Below are positions 46,480-58,548 of a stretch of DNA of 64,000 nt, piece by piece; the stretch's first letter is position 1, and every line of letters begins with the position of its first letter. Origin of the DNA: Aquatica leii (lineage: Eukaryota; Arthropoda; Insecta; Coleoptera; Lampyridae); contig CM069436.1 of assembly GCA_035610365.1 (NCBI GenBank), positions 3,462,937 to 3,526,936 on the forward strand. The letters are read 5' to 3'. Position numbers and translations under genes: made by a program. The notes beneath the pieces were generated by a model. It was not told the DNA's origin. It worked only from the letters and a program-made list of their open reading frames with translations, and did not search any database.

Positions 46480-48795
46480 TAGGATCAGTGAAGCTAAAAT
46501 AAAAAATGGCAAACTTGTTAGGTCCACAAATAAGGAAGCTTATACAAAGGACCAAAATTATGAGGAAAGTTTAAAGAAGGTTGGAAAAACTGCAAAAGAT
46601 TGTCACTGAATTTCTTGGCAATAGAAAAAGAGAACTATGCAGAAGTTGTTTCAGAACTCTTTCAAAACTAGAAAGCTTTAAAATGTAACATGTTCACACA
46701 TGGATTTCTCTCCTGATAAACTCAGCGTTGTGAGCGACGAACACGATGAATAATTCCACTAAGACGTTTCAACAATGGAAAACGTTATCGGGGTTGTTAA
46801 ACTCAGTTTAAAAGCTGTGAGTTTTCGTATTGGAAATGAGAAATCTTCGTTGCTATTGAACATACAATACCAACAGTATTTGTATAGTACTTTTGTTAGG
46901 TCTCCATCTCGGATATACTAATTTTTTTGTTTTTTATGTAAGCGGCCCAGCAGAGATTGCTAAAATAATATTGGCAGAAGCATTGAGCTAAAAGAAATTT
47001 GATACCTGGACAAAAACCTAACTTCTCAACTACTCGGAAATCCTGAACACATTTCTCTTTCTCCCTTGCACGTATAACTCGAGTCAAAAATTTTCCAAGT
47101 TCTCTATACTTAAAGAGCATCTGTAAAGGCAAAATAAAAAAGGCCAAACTTGTAGATCTACAAATAAGGAAGCTGATAACAAAGGACCAATACTTTGAGG
47201 AAAGTTTGAAGAAAGTTGGAAAAACTGCAAAAGGTCGTCATTGAATTTCTTAACAATCGAAATACTGAGAACTATGGTGCACTCGTTTCAGAACTCCTTC
47301 AAAACTATAAAGTTCTGAAATGAAACACGTCTCCAAAAATGCATTTTTTGAATTTACACATCGACTTCTTTCGAAAATCTCAGCGTGGTGAACCACGAAC
47401 ACCATGAACGATTTCACTACGACATTTCAACAATGAAAAAACGTTATCAAGGATAACTGTAAAAGCCATGCTTTTTCATATTGGAAACGAGAAACCTTCG
47501 TTTCTATCGAAGATATAACACCAACAGCATTCTTGGAATGTATGCGGCGCTTTGTTAGATCTTGAACTAGGAATTTTGTTGCTTTCTACGTTAGTGGGAT
47601 GGCAGAGATTGTAAAAATCATTTTGTCAAAAAACAATGACCCGAAAGAAACTTGATACCTGGACAACAAAACTTAACTTCTCAACCAGTTGCAAATCCTG
47701 AACACCGTATATGTTTCTCCATTGCAAATAAAAACAAAATGTTAAGGCGATGGATAAACAAGGTCCAAGTTTCCTAGGATCAGTGAAGCTGAAATGAAAG
47801 AAGGTATATTTGTAGGGAGCTTAGAAGACCATTACTTTGAGGAAAGTTTGAATGAGGTTGAAAAAGCTGCATGAATGTCTTTTAAAAAGTTCGTAACTGA
47901 ATTTCTTTGAAATAGAAAAGCTGAGTACTGTAGAGAACTCGTTTCAAAACTCGTTGAATGCAACATTAAAAATACATTTTCTCGTTTCACAAACGGACTT
48001 CTCTCCTGAAAATATCGGCGTTATCAGCTACGAACATGATGAATGATTCTACTAAGACATTTCAACAATGGAAAAACGTTACCAAGGTTAAACTCAGTTT
48101 AAAAACTGTCAGTTTTCGCATTGGAAATGAGAAATTTTTGTTGCTATTGAAGATACAATACCAACAGTATTTGTATAGCACTTTTGTTAGGTCTGCAACT
48201 CGTATATTCTAAATTTTTTTGTTTTCTATGTGAGTGGGCTAGCAGAGATCGCATTGCAAAAATCATATCGGGAGAAGCATTGACCTAAAAGAAATTTGAT
48301 ACCTGGACAACAACGTAACTTCTCAACTACTCGTAAATCCTGAACACGCTTATCTTCCTACCTTGCACATTAAACTTGAGTTAAAAATTTTCCAGGTTTT
48401 CTATACTTAAAGAACAGCCCCTCTAGAATCATTGAAGGCCAAATAAGGAAACCTATACAAAGGATCAATACTTTGAGGAAAGTTTGAAGAAAGTTGGAAA
48501 AGCTGCAAAAGGTCGTCATTGAATTTCGTAACAATCGAAAAACTTAAAACTATTTAGTACTCGTTTCAGAACTCTTTCAAAACCATAAAGTTCTGAAATG
48601 TAACATGTATCTAAAAATACATTTTGTGAGTTTACACATGGATTTCTTTCGAAAATCTCAACGTGGTGAGCCACGAACACGAGGAACGATATCACTAAGA
48701 CATTTCAACAATGAAAAAACGTTATCGGAGATAACTGTAAAAACCGTGCATTTTCATAATGAAAATGAGAAACCTTCGTTGCTATCCAATATATA
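46480..48795. repeat. ~640-bp tandem repeat array, first part
   Basis: Units are anchored by TTTGAGGAAAGTTTGAA at about 46559, 47194, 47836 and 48472 (spacing 635-642 bp). Each also has CTAGGATCAGTGAAGCT or its remnant, CATTTCAACAATGAAAAAAC-like and GATACCTGGACAACA. No coding potential. The array resumes at 53666 after LTR element C and at 58549 after hAT-C. Confidence 0.85.
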
Positions 48796-49341
48796 TGTCG
48801 GAGGCACCGAATATAAACCCTGCCTGCGGCCATGGATTGTGTACACGTGCACTTATTTGTTTGTGTTCCCATAAATTATGTTTCAAATGTTTAGTCTTTG
48901 TAACTTAATAACTTAGAATCAACCAATAAGGATTTGATATTTTCTAATATTGCCTTATATGGGCAAGGAACGCGTGTGAAATTACAATTCTTTCATGCGA
49001 ATGAAACGACACTAGCTAGAAAATGTAACTTGTAAGAGGGCAGATTGAAATGAGATTTAGTGGTGACAACTTGATAAGATAAAAGAGCTAGTGTCGGATC
49101 GTTTGTTCCAGTGTTGATCATTAAACGTTTATAAATTTAATTTTTATATTAATGAAATCAGTTTTGTTTGTTTGTGTTAATGACTTTGTTTGAAATTTGT
49201 AATCGTAACTTTTGCTATAGTAAATAAATTGCGTAAACGGTCAGTGTCGTGCGTTATTCACTTGTAATAAATTATCGATGCAGTCTAACCCAGTACAAAC
49301 GCCCAGCGAAGCCCCCTTTTATTTTCGATGCGTCTCTGACA
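48796..49341 (+). repeat. 5' LTR of element C
   Basis: 546 bp, TG...CA. It is followed at once by TCAGAAGTGGGAT, the position of the primer-binding site. Confidence 0.95.
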
Positions 49342-50600
49342 TCAGAAGTGGGATGAGGACTGCAAATTGATAATAATGATCCGTTGCGAAAAAGTGCAAG
49401 TGAAAGTGAAAATTGTAGTGCAACTCTAGAAAGAGTAAAATTGCTACAACATTTATTGTTAGTTATCTTATAAGTCACCAAGTTCGATAAATTTTACAAA
49501 TGTAAAATTGCCAACGTATTTTAAAAATGCAGAAAGTTGATGCACTATTTTTGATTTGGATGGAATACTTACGTGACCGAAACAAATTGTTTTAATTCAA
49601 CTGTTTTCTGAAACCGTAAATGGAAATTTTAATGTTGCCATAAACACCCAATTAATTGATGCAACGCTTTCGACAATACAGAATATTCAGAATGTATTCA
49701 CATTTTAAAAAGTGATTTATTATTTGGCGTAATTGTAATCCGCTACGTTAAGGGCACGTGTACCATATTACAAAGAAGACTCGCTAAGCGACCGGCGCTA
49801 TTTCTTTCTGGTCATCAAACTAGATCGAAGCGTCGAGTATTGTCACCGTCTTTTAAAAATGAAGGAGCTGGACGTCTTGAACTTCAATGAAGACACCGCA
49901 GTGTATCACCGCTTAGAAACTCGATAGGGGTTCGTGACCCTGTGGCAACCCAGGCCATGCTTCCGAATGCTGTAGTTAAAATCTGGTGAGATCTTTCCTG
50001 TTTATTTAATTTGGATTGTCATTCTTATAAACAAAAATATTGCCGTTTATGAAGTGGCAAATGTTTGAACGACATAACTACCTTAGATAAAAAAAATGTC
50101 ACTATTACATTGCCAAATGATTTTTATACAGACAAACATTATAATTAGTAAAAGTTTGATAAAACAAAATTTTAATTTGAAAAGCAATTGAACTGATTTT
50201 ATTGATTAAACATTTAAATTTACCTGAATGAAGATGCAAATTTTGAATTAAAAAGAAAGGTTGTTCATACTGTTTTTGTGTTAATCACAGGAAGTTTAAT
50301 TCTAACACAATAAGTGTCTACCAGAAAAATATCCGTCACCTTTAATTAGAAATCAAATTATTGCTTACACAATGCATACTATTGTTGTGTGTAAACATTG
50401 AAATTATTTACATTAAGGATGATTTATTTCTTTTTCATCTTTTGTATGACTAAATGTTTAAAACGCATTTAAATTGTGGTGAAAACTTTTGTTAAAGCAA
50501 GTTTTTGGATTACCGTAAACAAAAGTAAAATTTAAATTAAAAAGTCGATTATGTTGCTTCTGTAAGAGTTAAAAAAAAAATTGCGTTAATCTTCAAACAA
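49342..50600 (+). other. non-coding interior of element C with an exon-like segment
   Basis: No gag was recognised. 49753-49928 is unusually GC-rich, and one frame is open and protein-like (VPYYKEDSLSDRRYFFLVI, then LLKMKELDVLNFNEDTAVYH) up to a TAG. The following 60 bases are protein-like in another frame and end in a GGTGAGAT donor-like site. The origin is unknown. Confidence 0.4.
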
Positions 50601-50602
50601 CG

Positions 50603-51200
50603 TCTGTACTGCGATGAGGCAAATGATAAAGTAATTCCTAACGTCCGACCCGTTTCAACTATTTTTAATCTTGACTTGCCAATCGAACTTCATACAGATG
50701 CTAGCTCAGTTGGTTATGGTGCTGTACTTTTTCAAAAAAAAAAAGAAGCTAAAATTCATTCTGTTGCGTATTTTAGTAAACGTACTACTGGCCCAGAATC
50801 TCGATATCATTCTTACGAGCTTGAAACTCTAGCCGTAGTCAAAGCTGTAAAACATTTTCGTCATTTTCTTCTAGGACGTCATTTTACAGTAATTACAGAT
50901 TGCAACTCTCTTAAATCATCTCGTACAAAACAAGACCTTACACCACGAGCCCATCGTTGGTGGTCATTTTTACAGGCCTTTAACTTTGACATTCTTTATC
51001 GCGAAGGAAAACGCATGAAACATGCTGATTTCTTTTCACGAAATCCATCTACATCAAGTAAAGAAGAGTCTACTTTATCATCACCCAAATCTAAAAATGA
51101 CTCAACTTATATGATTCAGGTTAACGACTTATATTTCGACTGGTTGAAAGTTTCTCAACAACGTGATGATAATAGCTTGGTTCAGTTAATTGTGCCGCTT
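50603..51200 (+). pseudogene. RNase H domain of element C
   Basis: An ORF from 50676 (with related sequence from about 50603) encodes a Ty3/gypsy RNase H. Acidic residues are seen in ELHTDASSVGYGAV, in RYHSYELETLAVVKAVKHF and in VITDCNSL, and the end motif is KRMKHADFFSRNP. The protein sequence then runs into the minisatellite (VPLCDDPGLYNQM). RT upstream and integrase downstream are missing, so no functional Pol is made. Confidence 0.9.
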
Positions 51201-52945
51201 TGTGATGATCCTGGTTTGTATAACCAGATGAGGCAATTGTGCCGCTTTGTGTTGATCCTGGTTTGTATAACCAGATGAGGCAATTGTGCCGCTTTGTGTT
51301 GATCCTGGTTTGTATAACCAGATGAGGCAATTGTGCCGCTTTGTGTTGATCCTGGTTTGTATAACCAGATGAGGCAAGTGTGCCGCTTTGTGTTGATCCT
51401 GGTTTGTATAACCAGATGAGGCAGTTGTGCCGCTTTGTGTTGATCCTGGTTTGTATAACCAGATGAGGCAGCCGCTTTGTGTTGATCCTGGTTTGTATAA
51501 CCAGATGAGGCAGTTGTGCCGCTTTGTGTTGATCCTGGTTTGTATAACCAGATGAGGCAGCCGCTTTGTGTTGATCCTGGTTTGTATAACCAGATGAGGC
51601 AGTTGTGCCGCTTTGTGTTGATCCTGGTTTGTATAACCAGATGAGGCAGTTGTGCCGCTTTGTGTTGATCCTGGTTTGTATAACCAGATGAGGCAGCCGC
51701 TTTGTGTTGATCCTGGTTTGTATAACCAGATGAGGCAGTTGTGCCGCTTTGTGTTGATCCTGGTTTGTATAACCAGATGAGGCAGTTGTGCCGCTTTGTG
51801 TTGATCCTGGTTTGTATAACCAGATGAGGCAGTTGTGCCGCTTTGTGTTGATCCTGGTTTGTATAACCAGATGAGGCAGCCGCTTTGTGTTGATCCTGGT
51901 TTGTATAACCAGATGAGGCAGTTGTGCCGCTTTGTGTTGATCCTGGTTTGTATAACCAGATGAGGCAGCCGCTTTGTGTTGATCCTGGTTTGTATAACCA
52001 GATGAGGCAGTTGTGCCGCTTTGTGTTGATCCTGGTTTGTATAACCAGATGAGGCAGCCGCTTTGTGTTGATCCTGGTTTGTATAACCAGATGAGGCAGT
52101 TGTGCCGCTTTGTGTTGATCCTGGTTTGTATAACCAGATGAGGCAGTTGTGCCGCTTTGTGTTGATCCTGGTTTGTATAACCAGATGAGGCAGCCGCTTT
52201 GTGTTGATCCTGGTTTGTATAACCAGATGAGGCAGTTGTGCCGCTTTGTGTTGATCCTGGTTTGTATAACCAGATGAGGCAGTTGTGCCGCTTTGTGTTG
52301 ATCCTGGTTTGTATAACCAGATGAGGCAGTTGTGCCGCTTTGTGTTGATCCTGGTTTGTATAACCAGATGAGGCAGCCGCTTTGTGTTGATCCTGGTTTG
52401 TATAACCAGATGAGGCAGTTGTGCCGCTTTGTGTTGATCCTGGTTTGTATAACCAGATGAGGCAGCCGCTTTGTGTTGATCCTGGTTTGTATAACCAGAT
52501 GAGGCAGTTGTGCCGCTTTGTGTTGATCCTGGTTTGTATAACCAGATGAGGCAGCCGCTTTGTGTTGATCCTGGTTTGTATAACCAGATGAGACAGTCGT
52601 GCCGCTTTGTGTTGATCCTGGTTTGTATAACCAGATGAGGCAGTTGTGCCGCTTTGTGTTGATCCTAGTTTGTATAACCAAATGAGGCAGTTGTGCCGCT
52701 TTGTGTTGATCCTGGTTTGTATAACCAGATGAAGCAGTTGTGTCGCTTTTTGTTCATCCTGGTTTGCTTAACCAGATAAGGCTGTTGTGTCGCTTTGTGT
52801 TGATCCTGGTTTGCATAACCAGATGAGGAAGTTGTGCCGCTTTGTGTTTATCCTGGTTTGTATTACCAGATAAGGAGTTGTGCCGCTTTTTGTGTTGATC
52901 CTGGTTTGTACAACCTGATGAGGCAATAATGCCGCCCTGTTGCCA
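51194..52945 (+). repeat. minisatellite of 47- and 42-bp units derived from pol
   Basis: About 38 tandem units. The long unit is GCCGCTTTGTGTTGATCCTG, then GTTTGTATAACCAGATGAGG, then CAGTTGT-type filler. The short unit lacks the five bases GTTGT. The two types are interspersed. Units are nearly identical until about 52720, then become degenerate toward 52945. A 499-codon minus-strand ORF across it is a by-product of units lacking stops. Confidence 0.95.
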
Positions 52946-53119
52946 AATTAGATTTTTTTTTGTTTGATGTAACTTAAAATTGTTACTTGATCTACTTCTT
53001 GATGTTTTCTATTTCGTCAGAATGGACGAGCGGTATCAATTGAAATGGCATTGTTATTTACGTTGCAGCAACTTCCTTTTTACAATTGCCCGAGGACGTG
53101 CAAAATGTCAGAATGGCCG

Positions 53120-53665
53120 TGTCGGAGGCACCGAATATAAACCCTGCCTGCGGCCATGGATTGTGTACACGTGCACTTATTTGTTTGTGTTCCCATAAAT
53201 TATGTTTCAAATGTTTAGTCTTTGTAACTTAATAACTTAGAATCAACCAATAAGGATTTGATATTTTCTAATATTGCCTTATATGGGCAAGGAACGCGTG
53301 TGAAATTACAATTCTTTCATGCGAATGAAACGACACTAGCTAGAAAATGTAACTTGTAAGAGGGCAGATTGAAATGAGATTTAGTGGTGACAACTTGATA
53401 AGATAAAAGAGCTAGTGTCGGATCGTTTGTTCCAGTGTTGATCATTAAACGTTTATAAATTTAATTTTTATATTAATGAAATCAGTTTTGTTTGTTTGTG
53501 TTAATGACTTTGTTTGAAATTTGTAATCGTAACTTTTGCTATAGTAAATAAATTGCGTAAACGGTCAGTGTCGTGCGTTATTCACTTGTAATAAATTATC
53601 GATGCAGTCTAACCCAGTACAAACGCCCAGCGAAGCCCCCTTTTATTTTCGATGCGTCTCTGACA
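53120..53665 (+). repeat. 3' LTR of element C
   Basis: 546 bp, identical by eye to the 5' LTR. The region just before it (53090-53119, GAGGACGTGCAAAATG) holds no clear polypurine tract. Confidence 0.95.
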
Positions 53666-54103
53666 TATATATAATACCAACAGCATTTTTGGAATGTATG
53701 CGGCGATTTGGAAGTGATAGCGCTTTGTTAAGATCTTGAACTAAGAATTTTGTTGTGAGCGGGATGGCAGAGATTGTAAAAATCGTTTTGTCAAAAAGTA
53801 ATGACCCGAAAGAAACCTGATACCTGAAAAACAAAACGTAACTTCTCAACTTGTTGTAAATCCTGATCACCGTATATCTTTTTCCCTTGCAAATAAAAAA
53901 AAAGAAAAACGTTGAGGCGATGGATAAAAATGGTCTAAGTTCCCTAGGATCAGTGAAGCTATAATAAAAAGAAAAGATTTTTTTTGTAGGTCCGGGAATA
54001 AGGGGCTTTAAAAGACTTTTGCTTTGAGGAAAGTTCGAATGAGATTGACAAAGTTTGTAACTGAATTTCTTTGAAATAGAAATGCTGAGAACTGTGGGGA
54101 ACT
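53666..54103. repeat. ~640-bp tandem repeat array, second part
   Basis: The array resumes exactly after element C (ATAATACCAACAGCATTT continues the unit) and includes the TTTGAGGAAAGTTCGAA anchor at 54023. It stops at the hAT-C insertion. Confidence 0.85.
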
Positions 54104-54351
54104 AGCGCCGTGCCAAGCGGGTGGCGAGGAAGGCTCCCGCCAGGGTCGCAGGCGAGGTGGGGGCGCCGGCGAAGGCCGGAATCAACTGTGCGCGCACTCT
54201 CCACTTTTATTCATCTAGCGTAATTAAGGAAGTTGGAGCGTTTGTGATTGTGTTAAATTTACTGTTTTGTTCGTTGGATCGTTGCTTTGGCGTTTGTTGT
54301 TTATCATTACAGGTAAGAAATTAATGCTATTAACATTGAGTGATGTACACG

Positions 54352-55953
54352 ATGGCAGAGGATGAACATGATGCGGTTAGTTTCGTTCTGAACTAAGTGA
54401 TTTCGGAACGCGAACGAGTAGCCATTCTCCAGATCTCAGTGAAGCCTGTTCATCTAAAATAAATGAAGTGTCTACCCCAACTAATGTGAAACTACAAATA
54501 CAGTATAAGGACCCCAAATTATGACCGGAAAATTTTCGATCAGACGTCGTTCGTTGTATACTTGTTGAACGGGGCCCTCAAACGGTGGAGTTGAATACTA
54601 CTTATAGATTCCCTTTTTCCGATGATGGAAGGCACTTCTCTCCAAAATGGTTTTTGAAAAACCTACCAAACGGGAAAAAAGTAAAAAGGCAATGGTTATT
54701 GTACAGTCAGTCTAACGATAGGCTGTTTTGTTTTCCCTGCCTTCTTTTTTTTAAAAGACGATAAGGATAAATCTCCATTCTCTAATTTGGAAAGATGTGA
54801 TTGTAAACATCTGCATCCACTCATTCACACTCACGAAACTTCGGCAGCTCATCGACACTACTACGTGGGATGGAAAGAGCTAGAAATTCGATTGAAAAGT
54901 GGAAATTCCATTGACGCAGACATCCAAAAGCATATACAAGCTGAAGCAGAAAAGTGGCGCAACGTTCTTAAATGTGTTGTAGATTTAATACTCCATTGTG
55001 CCAGGCACAACTTACCTTTAAGAGGAGGTTCTGAATCAATCAATGATAACAACTGTGGTGTTTTTTTGAGTACGTAGTATTAAATGCAGAAAACATGTTA
55101 CAAGTTATTTTAGTCCTAAAATTTAAAATGAGATCATTGGGCAATAAGGTTCGATCTGAGAAGCTAAACAGAATAAAAAGTGCCAAATACTTCGCAATTA
55201 TGTTCGTCTGTACCCCAGATACAGCGCATTTAGAACAGACGAGTCAAATTGTCAGGTATGTCTACATTAATGGCGAGGAGTGTTCAGTAGAAGAAAGCTT
55301 TATTGACTTCATCATAACTCATCAGAAAACTGGAAGAGGTCTATCAGAAGAAATATTACAACAACTGAGCAAAGGCGGCTTGAACATTCAGAACTGTCGC
55401 GGACAAGGCTTTGGTAATGGTTCAAACATGGCAGGAAAATATGAAGGCGTTCAAGTGCCAAAACGACCTCGCAACTTTTGTGCCTCGTGCAGCACACAGC
55501 TTAAACCTTATTGGTGTGCATTCCGCAGAAGTATCTGTTCTACTGACGGGTTTTTTTGAAAAAGTGCAACAGTTTTTCAACTTCTTCAGTAGCTCTACAT
55601 CAAGATGGGAAGCTTTGCTAGATTGTCTCAAGAGGCACAGCGATACAAGATGGTTCTCCAGACGTCAAGCCGTAACAGGAGTTCAAAGGAACTTAGCATC
55701 TGTAAGCAGGGTACTACAAGACATGACCAACAAGGACAAGTGGAACACAGAAACAGCATCTAGTGCTACGAACCTTAAACGCATCGATTTCGAATTTGTA
55801 TGCCTTTTAGAGATGTGGTGTGACCTACTAATAAAACTTGACTGTGCAAATAAATCTTTGCAAGGGAAGAGTGTTACTCTTGATGCAGCACCAAGTTTGT
55901 TATCTGGTTTGGGGAAAAGCATTCAAAACTTACGTGATGATGCCCAAAAATAA
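54352..55953 (+). pseudogene. hAT-C transposase, N-terminal and core parts
   Basis: The ATG at 54352 starts a poorly conserved TTF-zinc-finger region (WLLYSQSNDRLFCFPCLLF, about 54690-54755). Then come 54787-55077 (NLPLRGGSES), 55095-55559 (a first-Asp region degraded to FVCTPDT; NIQNCRGQGFGNGSNMAG) and 55411-55953 (RAAHSLNLIGVHSAEV, KRHSDTRWFSR). Frames change at about 54760, 55080 and 55430. Compared with hAT-A it is the better preserved copy but belongs to another subfamily. Confidence 0.9.
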
Positions 55954-55979
55954 CAACTCAAGCTAATATTGCATCAAAG

Positions 55980-58053
55980 TTAAGTACTAATTAATTGAAA
56001 ATACTCAAAATATCACTTTAGCGTGAAATTCTTGGAAACATAGAAACGTTACATTCTTTGCACATGTATCTGGAAGTGTTTCTCTTCTTTTGTCGTAGTT
56101 TTGTCTGGGAACAGACAGTGCACCTTTTTGAAGCATTTTTGGACTTCTCAGTCGCAGGTAGAAGGGATGGAAAGTGCCTTTCAGTCAATCTTGAAGTTGT
56201 TGCAGCAGACATAGGTGTGGGTTTATTCACATGTCCGTATCTGAAATAGATATAATACCATTATCAAATTATGTACAATAGGTATCAAAAAAACACAAAC
56301 CTTTCCAAAAGTTGACGTATAAGGTTCATTTGAAATTGAAACAAGTGGATATTTCATAGAATGTTTTGTAGAGAACATATCATGGGCATTCAGTACACAG
56401 ATCTCCAGGGTGTATACAAACAATTTCTTATACCATTTGATAGATTTGATCGATCCACGGCACCCATTTTCTCATTATAGTCAACTACACACAATGGTTT
56501 CTTGGCACTCTCGTTTGTTGCACGGTCGATCTTGTCCAAAGTTACAATTTTGTTTTCGTGTCTAGTGGCGATCATCGTGACATCCCTTCTATCTTTCCAT
56601 TTCGTCACTAAACAAATATCTGAGCTTCTCGAAGCAGTTTCTCCTTTTTTGAGTTGGAGCCTATTGGACCTAACGGTCCCACACGAATTGGTCATTCTTA
56701 CAAATAAATAGTGTGACAGTATTGGATTACTATAAAAGTTGTCAGTGTATAGCGAATGCCCTTTGTTTAGATACGGCTCCATAAGCATAGCCACAATACT
56801 CCCCGAGGCTCCCAGTTATATTTTCTTGTTCAACGTAGGTGTCTTTGCCAATATACACAATGAAATCCACCACAATACCACTCGCACAATCACATAGAAC
56901 ATACAGCTTTATTCCAAAACGATGACGTTTGGTCTTTATGTACTGTTTGAAGCTGAGTCTACCCTTGAACAGTACTTCAGCAATCACCAAATTTTGAAAT
57001 GGATAGAACTCTGATTTGAATCTTCGCTTGATTTCTTCTAGTACATACTGGACCTTGTGCAGACGGTTATTAGCTTCTGCCTTCTCATTATTTGCAAAAT
57101 GAAGATTTCTGAAGATTTGTAAATATCTGTCTCTTCCCATGTGCTTACTGAAAGCTGGGGTATAGTAATGGATCTACTGACCAATTTCCATTTTTTTATT
57201 TCTGGACATTAGCATAGTCAATGCAATGAAAGTAAAAAAATTCTCCGTCTAATAATTGTTTCCACTTCTTCTCATTTTGTTGTATTGCATATCGGTTAGT
57301 TTCTACTACTATATACCGAACAATATCTTCAGTGAAAAGATCTAAGAAAAATTCAATCTCCAGTTAATCTTCAGTCAGATGTTCGTTCGTCACTCCACTA
57401 TTACTGTCATCAAATGCATGTACTTTTGGCACAAAGTCGTGTTTTGTCCATGTAATAATTAGGTCTCTATAGTCTGTTACGTCGGCGTCAAGATTATCGT
57501 CGTTAATGTCAACATCTGGCACTGGCACATCTCTGTCTTCGAAGCTTATTTCATTTACCTCACTTTCGTCACTTTCCTGATGGCCCATGTCATTTTCCAT
57601 TGGTAGATATTCGCTCCCGCTATCAATAAACGGCTCCTCATCAGATATCAGAGCCGAATATATCATTGTTTTCAAGCAAACCATTGATATGGCAAACCTC
57701 ACGTTCATCCAATCCGCTCCACCCTAACACGAAGGCCTGGCTGTTCCTCTGTCGGCATTTTAAACGATACTAACCACTAGTTACGCTGGCTACCCACTGA
57801 CCGTGTCACGTCGACGACTGTCGTGTGTATCCGCCGTCGGCAAATATATCGGTCGTTCGTCGGTATGGCACGGATTATATCTGACCGATATTTCGGTCAG
57901 TCGTCTGTGCGGCAAATCGATTTTTTAAATTTGTCTGAAATATATGACATTAGTCCATGGAGCATGAAAAACTCGATGTCACATATATCGGTCAGCCGTC
58001 TGCGTGCCAAATTTGTATGTGGCAGATATATCGGTCATCCGTACTGAAAGGGT
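55980..58053 (-). mobile_element. piggyBac-2 inserted in hAT-C
   Basis: The right end reads CCGTACTGAAAGGG followed by TTAA (58054-58057); on the minus strand this is the classic CCCTTT start next to TTAA. The left end is not clear and no TTAACCC is present, so it is probably deleted. A motif ATATATCGGTC plus CGTCTG is repeated about four times in 57830-58045. hAT coding sequence flanks it. Confidence 0.8.
56018..57708 (-). pseudogene. piggyBac-2 transposase
   Basis: Minus-strand order: acidic N-terminus 57364-57708; 56742-57140 with VIAEVLFKGRLSFKQYI, where the first catalytic Asp (normally before Glu) is Ala; 56390-56794 with LYTDNFYSNP (second Asp present) and VDYNEKMGAVDRSN (third Asp present); and C-terminus 56018-56230 with the cysteine-rich zinc-binding motif RCTVC, then YMCKECNVSM. 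Frames are shifted between segments. Loss of the first Asp would inactivate it even without the shifts. Confidence 0.9.
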
Positions 58054-58512
58054 TAATACACAGGTAAAGCCAAAGATGTGTGTAATTCCATGTCCATTTA
58101 AAGTAATTTCTCCGTTCAGAGGAAAAAAAGAAAAAGAATGGATGGGGAGATGGCTGATGACGAGACACACTTACTCTCTGCCGAAAAGTCTTTTGGAGAT
58201 ATATCACGATATTTCATCAGAGTTTGGTTTCCTCTTAAGACGAGTACTGGAGGAAAGCTCTGTACCGTACCTTGAAAAATGTGCAGCAGATTTGGGTACC
58301 AAGTATAGCAGAGACATTGACGCTGTTGAGCTTGTTATTGAGGTAGCTGCTTTCAAGTTTGAAGTGAAAGAACTATTGACAGACATTCGTAATGCTTCCC
58401 ATTTACATGTTTTGAAGTGTATTACAAAGTACGGACCAAAAGATGCGTATCCTAACATCGAAATAGCATTAAGGATATTTCTAAGTATGCCAGTGAGCGT
58501 AGCATCTTGCGA
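58054..58512 (+). pseudogene. hAT-C transposase, C-terminal part truncated at the dimerisation motif
   Basis: The frame resumes right after the piggyBac TTAA and runs through PNIEIALRIFLSMPVSVASCER, where the hAT dimerisation motif should continue with SFSKL. Instead poly-G and the terminal repeat follow, so the last ~60 residues are missing. Such a protein would not dimerise normally. Confidence 0.85.
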
Positions 58513-58548
58513 ACGTGGGGGGGGGCAGGACCACCTTGGTACGGCACT

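Larger units (their letters stand above)
48796..53665 (+). mobile_element. LTR retrotransposon C (Ty3/gypsy, young, internally deleted)
   Basis: Two 546-bp LTRs (48796-49341 and 53120-53665), TGTCGG...CTGACA, appear identical by eye. The flanks share TATA (possibly TATATA) as target duplication in an AT run. Between them only an RNase H segment and a large minisatellite are recognisable; gag, RT and integrase are absent. Identical LTRs with a defective body imply recent mobilisation in trans. Confidence 0.92.
54104..58548 (+). mobile_element. hAT-C DNA transposon inserted in the tandem array
   Basis: Ends AGCGCCGTGCCAAG (54104) and CTTGGTACGGCACT (58548) are 14-bp inverted repeats with two mismatches. 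The flanks GGGGAACT (54096-54103) and GGAGAACT (58549-58556) are an 8-bp duplication with one change. Inside is a plus-strand ZMYM/TTF-type transposase split by piggyBac-2. The left end is notably GC-rich (54115-54185). Confidence 0.88.

Noticed and set aside
51182..52681. 499-codon ORF on the minus strand with a repeated peptide
   Set aside because: It is a by-product of a minisatellite whose 47- and 42-bp units contain no stops in that frame; the peptide changes frame between unit types and there is no gene context.
51194..52945. Regular repeat array resembling a CRISPR array
   Set aside because: There are no unique spacers: units are head-to-tail with only a 5-bp length variant, in a eukaryotic retrotransposon.
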